This document shows, in pieces, positions 21,885 to 30,188 of a stretch of 48,600 bases of DNA. Every line of letters starts with the position of its first letter. Positions within the stretch are counted from its first letter, which is position 1. The notes beneath the pieces were generated by a model. That model worked only from the letters and a program-made list of their open reading frames with translations. It did not search any database and was not told the DNA's origin. Source of the stretch: an uncultured Oscillospiraceae bacterium (GTDB lineage Bacteria > Bacillota > Clostridia > Oscillospirales > Oscillospiraceae); contig CAJTSQ010000015.1 of NCBI GenBank assembly GCA_910578735.1, positions 1 to 48,600 on the forward strand. Direction: 5' to 3'. The position numbers and the translations under genes are program-made.

Positions 21885-22913
21885 TTAGGACGCAGACTGG
21901 AAGATATCAGCGTAGGCCATATACATGTCGGACTCTTCCTTGAGGAAGGCCACGGCCTCGGCGCTGTTCATGAAGTAGGGCAGCTCGCCATAGGAGGTAT
22001 GGATAGCCTCGGCGTAGTCCGCGTTCTCCTCCACGATGCGCTGGCTGGCGCTGCACAGGGCCTCAATGATGGCGGGGTCGGTGCCCTTGGGAGCCAGCAC
22101 GTTGTAGATCAGGTCATAGGAGCAGTCCACACCCTGCTCCACGGCGGTGGGGATGTCGGAATAGGTCTCGGAGCGCTCAGTAGCCATGCAGCCCAGAATC
22201 TTCAGGTCGCCGGTTTCGATATACTGGCCGATCACGCCGTAGGCGTTGACGGACAGGTCGATCTGTTCGCCGATCAGGGCGGCGACACGCTCGGAGGAGG
22301 AGCCGGAGTTCACAATATTGAAGCTGGCGCCCTGCTCAGTCATCTTGGTGGCGGCGTAGTAGGAGGTAGCGCCGGTGTTGGCGGCCATGATGACCTCGCC
22401 GGGATGGTCCTTGGTATAGGCGATCAATTCGGCCACGGTGTTGTAGGGGGCGTCAGAACGAGTCACCAGAAACTCGCCGCAGCTTTTGCCGATGATACAC
22501 ACGGGGTCAAAGGCTTCCGCACCGAAGTCGGTAATGCCGGAGGCCTGGTTCAGGGCGATGGCGGAGTCGAAAACCAGGAAGGTGTAGCCGTCCGGATCGC
22601 TGTCCTTCACCTCGGTGGAGGCCACAGATCCGCCGCCGCCGGTGGTGTTCACTACGTTGACAGTCACACCCAGCTCGCCCTCCAGATACTGGGCCAGGGT
22701 GCGGGCATGGAAATCGGTGTCGCCGCCGGCGCTCCAGGGCACCACCAGGTTAATGGGCTTGGTGGGCCAATCCGTTCCGGTGGCGGGGGGAGTGCTGGAG
22801 GACGTGCCGCTCCCGGGATTGTTGGTATTGGGAGTGCTCTGATTTCCGTTGCCGCAGGCAGCCAGAGAGACAGCCAGGGCCAGAGCCAGCGTTGCTGCAA
22901 GAATCTTCTTCAT
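21885..22913 (-). CDS. tctC: Tripartite tricarboxylate transporter substrate-binding lipoprotein (TctC family)
   Basis: A 342-residue solute-binding protein. The start is the ATG at 22913 (MKKILAATLAL) behind AGAGGTG; the frame opens earlier but without a ribosome site. A lipoprotein signal ends at SLAACGNG, so the mature protein is lipid-anchored outside the membrane. A Ser/Thr/Pro-rich linker precedes the Bug/TctC domain: WPTKPINLVVPWSAGGDTD and NTTGGGGSVAS are the family's ligand-contact loops. Members bind carboxylates such as citrate, tartrate, amino acids and nicotinate relatives. Confidence 0.93.
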   Translation of the reverse strand: MKKILAATLALALAVSLAACGNGNQSTPNTNNPGSGTSSSTPPATGTDWPTKPINLVVPWSAGGDTDFHARTLAQYLEGELGVTVNVVNTTGGGGSVASTEVKDSDPDGYTFLVFDSAIALNQASGITDFGAEAFDPVCIIGKSCGEFLVTRSDAPYNTVAELIAYTKDHPGEVIMAANTGATSYYAATKMTEQGASFNIVNSGSSSERVAALIGEQIDLSVNAYGVIGQYIETGDLKILGCMATERSETYSDIPTAVEQGVDCSYDLIYNVLAPKGTDPAIIEALCSASQRIVEENADYAEAIHTSYGELPYFMNSAEAVAFLKEESDMYMAYADIFQSAS

Positions 22914-22989
22914 TTTATTGCACCTCTTCATAATAAATTTTCAGAAATTAGGTCCCGCGGATAACAGTCCGAAAGATCTAAGATTCTGC

Positions 22990-24492
22990 TCAGGTGGGGG
23001 GATTTGCTGTGACGCGCTTGCGATGCTTATAGAGGTTGAGGATAACAGACAGCAGCGCGACAACCAGAAAAACACAGGAAATGGGGTGGGTAAAAAACTC
23101 TACATAACTGCCGTTTGTATAGGACAGGGAGCGCCGGAAATTCAGCTCCATAGTTGGCCCCAACACAAAGCCCAGAATCAGCGGAGTGGTGGGGAAGCCG
23201 CCCTTGCGCATCAGGTAGCCCATCAGTCCAAAGAAAATCAGAGCCCAGCAGTCAAACAGGCGGTTGTTGGTGCCGTAGGCACCCACCATACACAGGACAA
23301 ACACCAGTGGCAGCAGCAGATGCTGGGGAATTTTCAGTATCTTGACAAAGCCCTTCATGCCAAAGAGCATGATGACCAGCATGAAAATGGAGGACAGGGC
23401 CATTGCTGCGTATATGGCGTAGACCACAGCTCCATTTTCCCGGAAAATCAGGGGGCCAGGCTGTACGCCCTTCATAATCAGTGCGCCCAGCAGCAGGGCG
23501 GAAGTGGAGTCCCCCGGGATGCCCAGGGTTAGCAGAGGAATGATGGTGCCGCCAATGGTGGCGTTGTTGGCCGACTCGGAGGCCACTACACCGTCGATGA
23601 TGCCTGTCCCAAATTTTTCCGGGTATTTGGACTGGTTCTTGGCCACGGTATAGGAGAGCATGTTGGAGGTTCCGGAGCCGATGCCGGGGAGAATACCCAG
23701 CCCAATGCCAATCAGCGAGCTGCGGATCAGGTTGGGAATCTGAGAAATAAATTCTTTTAGGGAAATGCCGAACCCTTTGATTTTGAAATCTGTTATAGCG
23801 GAGATGTCGGTCCGGGACTTCTTATGGGCGTTTTCCGCTGCAATCAGAATCTCAGAGACTGCGAACACGCCTACCAGCACCGTCAGGATATCAAAGCCTC
23901 CCTTAAGGGCGCTGCTGCCGAAGGTGTAGCGGGATACCGAGTCAATGGGAGCCAGCCCCACGGTGGTGAGCATTAGACCCAGCAGACCGCTGATGAGGCC
24001 CTTAACCAGGTTTTCCTCCGACAGGGTGATAATCAGCGTCAGGGAGAAGATGGTGATGGAAAAATACTCCCAGGGGCCAAATTTGATGGCGATATTGGCC
24101 AGAGAGGGGGCGATGGTCACCAGGGCCACCAAGCTCAGGATGGTACTCAGGAAGGAGAACACAACGCCTGTACCCAGCGCCTTTCCGGCCTGGCCGTTCA
24201 GGGCCATGGGCCGGCCGTCCAGACAGGTGGCCATGGAGGCCGGCGTACCCGGAATATTCAGAAGGATCGCCGAGATCAGGCCGCCGGAGATGCCGCCGAT
24301 ATAGAGGGCGATCAGGGTGGCCTGTCCCTGGGCGGCAGCCATGCCGTAGGTCATGGGCAGGAACATGGCGATGGCCATGGTAGCGGTCAGGCCGGGAATA
24401 CAGCCGAATACAACCCCTACAAAGGTACCAACAAAAACCCAGAAGATGGTGTTGGGATTCAGGAGAACCGAGGTAATACCTTCAATAATCAT
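22990..24492 (-). CDS. tctA: Tripartite tricarboxylate transporter large membrane subunit (TctA)
   Basis: A 500-residue membrane protein with about 12 helices. Family signatures are VFVGTFVGVVFGCIPGLTAT, ALYIGGISGGLISAILLNIPGTP (repeated in part as GLGILPGIGSGTSN in the second half) and GIPGDSTSALLLGAL. I chose the ATG at 24492: AAAGGAGG is 10 bases away, against 4 for the GTG at 24498. It forms the translocation pathway, with TctB encoded just upstream (16-base gap) and TctC downstream. Confidence 0.95.
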   Translation of the reverse strand: MIIEGITSVLLNPNTIFWVFVGTFVGVVFGCIPGLTATMAIAMFLPMTYGMAAAQGQATLIALYIGGISGGLISAILLNIPGTPASMATCLDGRPMALNGQAGKALGTGVVFSFLSTILSLVALVTIAPSLANIAIKFGPWEYFSITIFSLTLIITLSEENLVKGLISGLLGLMLTTVGLAPIDSVSRYTFGSSALKGGFDILTVLVGVFAVSEILIAAENAHKKSRTDISAITDFKIKGFGISLKEFISQIPNLIRSSLIGIGLGILPGIGSGTSNMLSYTVAKNQSKYPEKFGTGIIDGVVASESANNATIGGTIIPLLTLGIPGDSTSALLLGALIMKGVQPGPLIFRENGAVVYAIYAAMALSSIFMLVIMLFGMKGFVKILKIPQHLLLPLVFVLCMVGAYGTNNRLFDCWALIFFGLMGYLMRKGGFPTTPLILGFVLGPTMELNFRRSLSYTNGSYVEFFTHPISCVFLVVALLSVILNLYKHRKRVTANPPT

Positions 24493-24508
24493 GTGCACCC
24501 CGCCTCCT

Positions 24509-25012
24509 TTAACCTAACAACCCCATAGGAAGGGTCAGATTGAAACCTTTTACAAAAATTGCGGTAATTGCGACGGTAAAAATCACAGCCACAACCAGAA
24601 TCAGCAGATAGCTATTCATGCCGCGTTTTTCCGCAGGGAGCAAAATCCCGGACAGCCCCAGCACAAACAGAATGGACATAATCACAAAGCCTACCGTCTG
24701 AAGCAGTGCCACATAGACTACCAGCAGCAGGAAGGTCAGCAGAATCTCCGGCTCCACGGGAAATTTTCGTTTAGACTCCGATGTCTCCCGTGCTTCTGGC
24801 TCCACAGGCGCCTTTACCTCCCGGATACCACGGAAAATAAGAATCGCGCTGAGCAGCATCACTGCCGCCCCATAGATCTTGGGCATGATGTCAGAGGTTA
24901 TGATACCAGGCTGGCCGGCGTTGAACTGCTTGATGCCGAAGGCCATCCAAAAATAGACCGCGGCGATCATAAATACTGCGATACCGCCAATCAGCTCACC
25001 GTATTTTTTCAA
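24509..25012 (-). CDS. tctB: Tripartite tricarboxylate transporter small membrane subunit (TctB)
   Basis: A 167-residue protein with four predicted membrane helices (GGIAVFMIAAVYFWMAFGI; ILLTFLLLVVYVALLQTVGF; IMSILFVLGLSGILL; ILVVAVIFTVAITAIF) and a charged middle loop, the TctB pattern. The most likely start is TTG at 25012, 5 bases after AAGGGGGAG. An ATG at 25036 would add MRGKGGEF but has no ribosome site. It is encoded between the lyase and TctA. Confidence 0.88.
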   Translation of the reverse strand: MKKYGELIGGIAVFMIAAVYFWMAFGIKQFNAGQPGIITSDIMPKIYGAAVMLLSAILIFRGIREVKAPVEPEARETSESKRKFPVEPEILLTFLLLVVYVALLQTVGFVIMSILFVLGLSGILLPAEKRGMNSYLLILVVAVIFTVAITAIFVKGFNLTLPMGLLG

Positions 25013-25043
25013 AAATTCTCCCCCTTTCCCACGCATAGCGGAT

Positions 25044-25943
25044 TTACTGAAGATAGCCGGCCCGCCGCATTTCCTGAATCAGGGCTTCGCGGCCGGCTCC
25101 GCTGGCCGGCAGATTGGGTCGGTAGGGATCGCCCACCTCCATGCCCAGCAGATTGCAGTAGTCCTTGGTGGCCACTGGGAAGCTGGACTTGTCCATCGCC
25201 AGCCGCATGGGGTTGAGCTTGTACTGCAGCTCCAGAGATTCGGCCTGATTCCCTGCCACAAAGGTATTGTAGATGGAACAAATCAGCTTGGGGACGAAGT
25301 TAGCCGTTGTGCACACGCTGCCCACCGCGCCAACACTCAAGCAGGAATAGATCAGCGTGTCCTTGCCGCCAAACACCTTAAAGTTCACGTCCCGGTTGCG
25401 GCGGATAAACTCCATGGTCTGTGTCATATCACCGGAGGAGTCCTTCATACCTACGATGTTGGGCAGCTCATGGGCCAGGCGCTCTACCAGATTGCCGCTC
25501 ATGGTATAGCCGGTGCGGCCAGGGTTGTTATACAGCAGCATGGGTTTATCGGATACGCTTTCGGCAATGGCCCTGAAGTGGGTAAAAAGCTCCTCCTCGG
25601 TGGGCTTGAGGAACATGGGTTGGAGCACGCTGACCGCATCCGCCCCCAGTTCCTGGGCCATTTTGGCAATTCGGATGCACTTCCGGGTACTGATGGCCCC
25701 GATACCCATAAATACTGGAACCCGCTTTTGAGTTTGGTCCAGGATAATCTCCAAAACCCGTCTCTGCTCATTCTCTTCACTCATATAAAACTCGCCGTTG
25801 CTGCCAAAGGCGAGCACACCGCTGACACCACCGTCAATAACAAAATCAACCTGGTTGCGGAGCTTTTTTTCGTCTACGTACTCCTGTTTGTCGATTGGTG
25901 TAATGATCGGGACTACAATCCCCTTCAAGAATGAATTGTCCAT
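25044..25943 (-). CDS. DapA/NAL-superfamily aldolase or dehydratase
   Basis: A 299-residue class I (Schiff-base) lyase of the dihydrodipicolinate synthase/N-acetylneuraminate lyase superfamily. The pyruvate-carboxylate loop is GSNGE at 47-51, the catalytic tyrosine Y138 in LLYNNPGRTGY and the Schiff-base lysine K167 in VGMKDSSGD. ATTGGAGGAAG precedes the ATG at 25943; an upstream frame extension lies in the promoter region. It is first in the catabolic operon, not near lysine-biosynthesis genes, so a sugar-acid or hydroxy-oxo-acid aldolase is more likely than DapA. Cleavage giving pyruvate plus tartronate semialdehyde would fit the reductase and kinase downstream, but this is inference. Confidence 0.88.
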   Translation of the reverse strand: MDNSFLKGIVVPIITPIDKQEYVDEKKLRNQVDFVIDGGVSGVLAFGSNGEFYMSEENEQRRVLEIILDQTQKRVPVFMGIGAISTRKCIRIAKMAQELGADAVSVLQPMFLKPTEEELFTHFRAIAESVSDKPMLLYNNPGRTGYTMSGNLVERLAHELPNIVGMKDSSGDMTQTMEFIRRNRDVNFKVFGGKDTLIYSCLSVGAVGSVCTTANFVPKLICSIYNTFVAGNQAESLELQYKLNPMRLAMDKSSFPVATKDYCNLLGMEVGDPYRPNLPASGAGREALIQEMRRAGYLQ

Positions 25944-25966
25944 AGTTTGCTTCCTCCAATAAAAAA

Positions 25967-26167
25967 ATTGTAACCGCCGTGAGTATTTGACTTTAATCTG
26001 ATTGTAAGTGTATTTGTCTAGAAATGCGATTGACAGATTACCCAAAGAATCATCTCTAAATATTATAGAAGCAATAATCGCTCAAAAAATAAAATAAAAC
26101 AATTCATAATATTTTATTTGCGAAAAAATATTGCAAGATATGAAATGTCATTCTATAATGATTGTAA
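25967..26167. promoter_or_regulatory. Three ATTGTAA repeats between lyase operon and its regulator
   Basis: ATTGTAA occurs at 25967-25973, 26001-26007 and 26161-26167, all in the same orientation, in the AT-rich divergent intergenic region. They may be half-sites for the neighbouring regulator. AT-rich composition makes chance recurrence possible, so this is weak. I found no -24/-12 promoter for the operon. Confidence 0.35.
26131..26159 (+). promoter_or_regulatory. Sigma-A promoter of the PrpR-like regulator
   Basis: TTGCAA, 17-base spacer, TATAAT. GAGAGAAGG and the ATG at 26190 follow. Confidence 0.7.
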
Positions 26168-26189
26168 TATTTTTGAGAGAAGGTAAAAT

Positions 26190-28115
26190 ATGGCAAGGCT
26201 TGCGATCATACCGCCTCATAAAAACCTAATCGATACCATGCGCTCCATGCTCCGGATTGCGCATATGGAGCAGGCGCTGGTTCTGCCCTACGACGAGGAT
26301 CACTCCAGAATCCCCTTTCTGGTAGAGCAGGCCCGGCGGCAGGGTGCGGATATCATCCTGACCCGCGGCCTGATTGCTCAGCGGGTCCGCCAGTGCAGCA
26401 ATATCTCCGTGGTGGAGATGCGTATTACAGCCCAGGAGCTCGGCATTTTGCTCCAGAAGTCCAAGACCATAACCTCCAATTCTCCACCTACGATCGCCCT
26501 AGTAGGAACAACCAATATGTTTTGTGATTATTCTCGTCTCAGTGAGCTGTTCCATGTTAACTTAAAATCCTATCTGATGGTCCCGGATGACCCGGACGCC
26601 TATGAAGGTCTGGCCGCCCAGGCTATCATGGCCGTCAACGACCGTCCAGACGTTATTATCGGCGGGACTACTGCCTGCGCCATTGCAAAAAAGTATGATA
26701 TTCCCGCCGTCTTTTTGGCGGCCACCCCGGAATCTATTCAGGAGGGGCTGCGGAACGTCCGCCGGGTGGCTTACGCGATTGATTTGGAGAAAAATAACAC
26801 TTTCGAGATGCAGACGCTGCTGGACAGCTCATTTTCCCTGTTGGTTCGGTTTAACCGCGAAGGCTGTGTTACAACAGTCAACCGTGCCGCTATCAGCCGT
26901 CTTGGCTGGAAGACACACGACATCGACGGGAGACCGATCCTGTCTCTGGTGAAGGGCATTTCCCAGCAGCAATTGCAGCAGATTCTGTTGGCCGGTAAAA
27001 ACCTGTATTCCATATTTGTCACCATAGGCGCGGATCAGTTTGTCGCCAACCTGACGCCCATACGCACAACCGAAGGAAATATTATTGGCGGTGTGATGTC
27101 TTGCGACGATGTGCAGCGCATTGAAACCGTGGGCGCTGACATCCGCCGGGAACAACGCCGGCTCCACTCCCCCGCCCTGCATTCCTTTGAGGAGCTCCCG
27201 GCGCAGGATACAGAGGTCCGGTCTCTGGTGGAGACGGCCAAGCGGTATGCCCTGTCTGATTCTCCTGTTTTAATCCGCTGTGGCCCGGGAAGCCAGCCGC
27301 GCGTTTGGGCTGAATGCATCCACAACGGAGGAGAGCGCAGGGAAATGCCCTTTGTGGCGGTGAGCTGCGGGGAGCTGACGCCGGAGGAACAGATCAGCAT
27401 GATTTTTGGCAGCGCACGGACCAATCACCCGGTGGTGCGGTCGATGTGCGCACTGGCTCATATGGGCACGCTGTATCTGGAGGACCCGGAACGGCTGTGC
27501 CCCCAGACACAGGGACGTCTGCGCCGGCTGCTTACCCAAAAGGTGGTGCTGAACGAAGAAAGTGCGGCGCCATATCCGTTGGACGTCCGTGTCATTGCCT
27601 CCAGCCACGCCTCGGAGGAGACGTGGAAATCTGCGTTGGATCTGCCGTTGAGCATCCTGCTGTGCGGACTGCCGCTGGAGCTCCCCCCCTTGAATGAGCT
27701 GCCATGTGAGCTGGAAAGGCTTGTCCAAATGTATCTGCGGCAGTATTTGGACCGGTATCAGCGCTACTTGTCCGTCACCGCGGAGGCAAGAGCCTGGTTC
27801 CTGGAGCAGAAGTGGCCGGGAAACCATATGCAGCTGGAGCGCTTTTGTGAGCTGCTGGTACTCTCCGCGCCGCGGCGAAGTGTAGACAAAGGTGTGCTGT
27901 CCGCGCTGTACCGGAAAACAGCTCTTGCCTACCCTGAATACAGAACCGGCGCATCTGAGCCGCAGGAGGCGGAGCGTTATCTTCCGCCGGAGGCCTTGCG
28001 GATCAAAGAGGCGCTGGCCACACACCTGGGAAACCGGAAGGCGACAGCCCAGGAGCTGGGCATCAGTACCAGTACGCTGTGGAGAAAAATCAACAAATAT
28101 AATCTTAGAATCTAA
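26190..28115 (+). CDS. PrpR-type regulator with degenerate AAA+ sigma-54 domain
   Basis: A 641-residue regulator divergent from the transporter-lyase operon. About 1-205 is a PrpR_N sensor domain (periplasmic-binding-like fold; DIILTRGLIAQRV and VIIGGTTACAIAKKYDIP are typical). A PAS domain follows (about 215-300). The region 330-540 aligns with the sigma-54 AAA+ motor but has lost its key motifs: where Walker A GETGTGKE is expected there is CGPGSQPRVW (from 364), the GAFTGA loop is replaced by GSARTNHP, and Walker B reads GTLYLEDPE. WPGNHMQLE replaces WPGNVREL. The C-terminal Fis-type HTH (KATAQELGISTSTLWRKI) is intact. It therefore cannot activate RpoN polymerase by ATP hydrolysis and probably acts at sigma-A promoters. 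Confidence 0.88.
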   Translation: MARLAIIPPHKNLIDTMRSMLRIAHMEQALVLPYDEDHSRIPFLVEQARRQGADIILTRGLIAQRVRQCSNISVVEMRITAQELGILLQKSKTITSNSPPTIALVGTTNMFCDYSRLSELFHVNLKSYLMVPDDPDAYEGLAAQAIMAVNDRPDVIIGGTTACAIAKKYDIPAVFLAATPESIQEGLRNVRRVAYAIDLEKNNTFEMQTLLDSSFSLLVRFNREGCVTTVNRAAISRLGWKTHDIDGRPILSLVKGISQQQLQQILLAGKNLYSIFVTIGADQFVANLTPIRTTEGNIIGGVMSCDDVQRIETVGADIRREQRRLHSPALHSFEELPAQDTEVRSLVETAKRYALSDSPVLIRCGPGSQPRVWAECIHNGGERREMPFVAVSCGELTPEEQISMIFGSARTNHPVVRSMCALAHMGTLYLEDPERLCPQTQGRLRRLLTQKVVLNEESAAPYPLDVRVIASSHASEETWKSALDLPLSILLCGLPLELPPLNELPCELERLVQMYLRQYLDRYQRYLSVTAEARAWFLEQKWPGNHMQLERFCELLVLSAPRRSVDKGVLSALYRKTALAYPEYRTGASEPQEAERYLPPEALRIKEALATHLGNRKATAQELGISTSTLWRKINKYNLRI

Positions 28116-28366
28116 AACTCTGGTTGTGGTTAAAGACTTACACGCATTGAGAGCGTGATAGTGAAAACAAAACTGCGCCCTGGAAAAAGCGTTAATATCT
28201 ACCAATAGATATATTGCCAAAGCGGGGGTGTCCTAAAAATCGGCAGACAATATCCGCTCTAGTGCGTTCCAGCCCTTTCCGGACATTTTGCCGTACGGGT
28301 CAAGAAATGGGGCAAAACAGAGCGCAAAATTAGCAAATCGTAAAAGTGATGAGATATGAAGAAAAG
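28116..28366. other. Region without a gene
   Basis: About 250 bases after the regulator. I see no supported coding sequence or strong terminator for the plus-strand regulator. Confidence 0.4.
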
Positions 28367-28392
28367 CCTCTGATTTCCACAGAAATCAGAGG
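28367..28392 (-). terminator. Perfect 11-bp hairpin with minus-strand U-tract
   Basis: CCTCTGATTTC-CACA-GAAATCAGAGG, followed on the minus strand by CTTTTCTTC. It lies downstream of the recombinase remnant and was probably its terminator. Confidence 0.65.
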
Positions 28393-28440
28393 ACAGCTTG
28401 CTGAAAAGCGGCCTGTCCAAAGAAAAGCAGGCAGGCCGCA

Positions 28441-28563
28441 TAATACAATATAGACAGATAAGGTGTTGGTGTTCTTGTCCAATTTGCAGACGCAAATACG
28501 GTTGATAAACTCAAGGACATTCTCATAGGTCAATTCGCGGATCTCCGTGTACCGGCGTACCTT
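28441..28563 (-). pseudogene. Large serine recombinase C-terminal remnant (DUF4368-like)
   Basis: About 41 codons, KVRRYTEIRELTYENVLEF then RICVCKLDKNTNTLSVYIVL, match the extreme C-terminal DUF4368 region of large serine recombinases of the TnpX/TndX kind, where an ELT..(L)..FI.KI motif is followed by KD..TNT. The catalytic and DNA-binding domains are absent. It is a footprint of an earlier integrative element next to the present IS4 element. Confidence 0.55.
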
Positions 28564-28633
28564 TTTACAAGCCCGCTTTGTCAAGGGTAAATTTGATTTT
28601 ATCTGGATAAATTTTGGAACAAATAGCAAAATA

Positions 28634-28673
28634 AACCTCCCTATACACAGCCTGAGCAGCCCATAGGGAGGTT
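28634..28673 (-). terminator. Terminator of the split aldo/keto reductase gene
   Basis: AACCTCCCTAT pairs with ATAGGGAGGTT, directly after the stop at 28678-28680; TATTTTG follows on the minus strand. Confidence 0.75.
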
Positions 28674-28677
28674 CGTT

Positions 28678-29924
28678 TTAATACCAATCGTGCTTTTCGT
28701 TCCGGTCAAGGGCGTTGATCTGTGCCATTTCCCCATTGGTCAGCTCAAAGCCGTACAATTCGGTATTCTCCTTGATATGGTCGGGATTGCTGGAGCCGGG
28801 GATGACCACCACGCCCTTTTGGAGATTCCAGCGGAGGATCACCTGGGCGGAGGATACGCCGTGGGCCTTGGCGATGGCGGAGATCACCTCGTTTCCCAGC
28901 AGCTCCGCCGTATGGCCACGGCCGCCCAGAGGATACCAGCCCTGGACCACGATCCCAAGGTCCTGGATATAGGGGATCACATCATTCTCCTGATAGTAGG
29001 GGTGGATCTCGTTCTGAACCAGGGCCGGGGTGATTGTCACCTGGGGCAGGAAAGATTCCAGCTCCTTCACATACCAGTTGGACAGGCCCAGGGAACGGAT
29101 TTTCCCGTCCGTCACAAATTTTTCCATGGCCTTGTACGCTTTTACATCGTTCCGGTCTGGGTGGTGCAGGAGCATCATGTCCACATAGCCAATGTCCAGC
29201 CGGTCCAGACACGCCTGGATGGACTGCTCCGGGTTGGCCATTTCGCTGCCGGGGTAGAGCTTCGTGATAACGAAAACATCTTCCCGTTTGATGATGCCCT
29301 CGTCAATGGCCTCCCGGATGGCTTGGCCTACTTCTTCCTCGTTGCCATAGGCGGAGGCGGTATCAATAAGCCGGACCCCGCTTTGCAGAGCGGACTTTAC
29401 TGAATTGACGCAGGTTTCACCGTGGAGGCTGTAGGTCCCCAAGCCGTTGATGGGCATGGTATAGCCGCTGTTGAGGGTGACGGTCCTGCTGTCAAAGTTG
29501 AATATGCCCACTGTGTGATCCCCCTCGAATTTCGTCAGATCAAGTCCGTTTACCCAGTCCTCCACCTGGGATGTGCCCGAGAACCGCCGGCCTTCCAGCC
29601 AAACGGCGTCCGGCTCATAGCCCCGGAGGGTGGCGTCCTCGTGAGGGCTGCTCCCGGAGGTGCAGAAGGCGGCGACGGTCTTGCCGCTCAGGTCATAGGT
29701 CTCCAGGAAGGTATGGATGATCTTGGGGGCGCGGCCCCACCAGATGGGGTAGCCGATGAACACCGCATCATACTGCTCCATGTTCTCCACGGCGCCGGCG
29801 ATGGCGGGCCGGGCATCGGGGTCGTTCTGCTCGGCGTTGGCCCGGCAGTCGGTGTTGTAGTTCAGGTCGGCGGCGGTGTAGGGCTGGGCGGGGACGATTT
29901 CAAAGAGGTCGCCGCCTGTCACCT
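28678..29924 (-). pseudogene. 3' part of a split SLH-flavodoxin-aldo/keto reductase gene
   Basis: From the element border the frame first encodes the C-terminal two thirds of a flavodoxin domain (DLFEIVPAQPYTAADLNYN, YDAVFIGYPIWWGRAPKII, KTVAAFCTSGSS) and then a complete aldo/keto reductase of about 270 residues. The reductase tetrad is intact: D and Y in IDTASAYGNEEE, K in VITKLYPG, H in LLHHPDRND. The flavodoxin's FMN phosphate loop is missing here; it lies in the 5' part at 33921-34563. Removing the insertion and one target copy restores one 630-codon frame. Translation of the 3' part alone would need an internal start (for example GTG at 29922) and would lack the signal peptide. Confidence 0.9.
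29915..29924. repeat. Target-site duplication, left copy
   Basis: CCTGTCACCT, identical to 33911-33920 on the other side of the IS4-type element. A 10-bp duplication is within the range known for IS4-family transposition. Confidence 0.92.
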
Positions 29925-29939
29925 CAATGTCATGAGGTT
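29925..29939 (+). repeat. Left terminal inverted repeat
   Basis: CAATGTCATGAGGTT, exact complement of 33896-33910. The match resumes for AG after one mismatch. Confidence 0.92.
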
Positions 29940-29982
29940 TAGGGAAGCATGGCCATGGCCTTGCTTCCCTAAATTCTTTTTT
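29938..29982 (+). terminator. Terminator just inside the left end of the element
   Basis: TTTAGGGAAGCA pairs with TGCTTCCCTAAA, followed by TTCTTTTTT. It would stop outside transcription from entering the element toward the transposase. Confidence 0.7.
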
Positions 29983-30109
29983 GCATTAGGTTAAATCCTA
30001 AAAAATTTACAAATAATTCATATTCACCTCGCTATTACATATTATAATGATTCTCACAACAATTGGACGATGATGTCGTAGCGGGAGACTTTTAATAGGA
30101 GTTTCAGAA

Positions 30110-30158
30110 AACACGGCAAAAATGTCTGCGTTAAGCAGGCGTTTTTGTCGTGTTTTTT
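30110..30158 (+). terminator. Terminator-like hairpin in the transposase leader
   Basis: AACACGGCAAAAATGTCTGC pairs with GCAGGCGTTTTTGTCGTGTT (a few G-U pairs), ending in a T-run, 30 bases before the transposase ATG. It probably attenuates transposase transcripts. Confidence 0.7.
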
Positions 30159-30188
30159 GTTGAAAACTATTAAAAGGGAAGTTCTAGT

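Noticed and set aside
25944..26045. Longer N-terminus for the DapA-type lyase
   Set aside because: The extension lies in AT-rich regulatory DNA; GGAGG precedes the ATG at 25943.
25944..26190. Sigma-54 promoter for the DapA-TTT operon
   Set aside because: I looked for GG-N10-GC in TGGC/TTGC context on the minus strand because of the PrpR-like neighbour; candidate GGG/GC pairs have wrong spacing.
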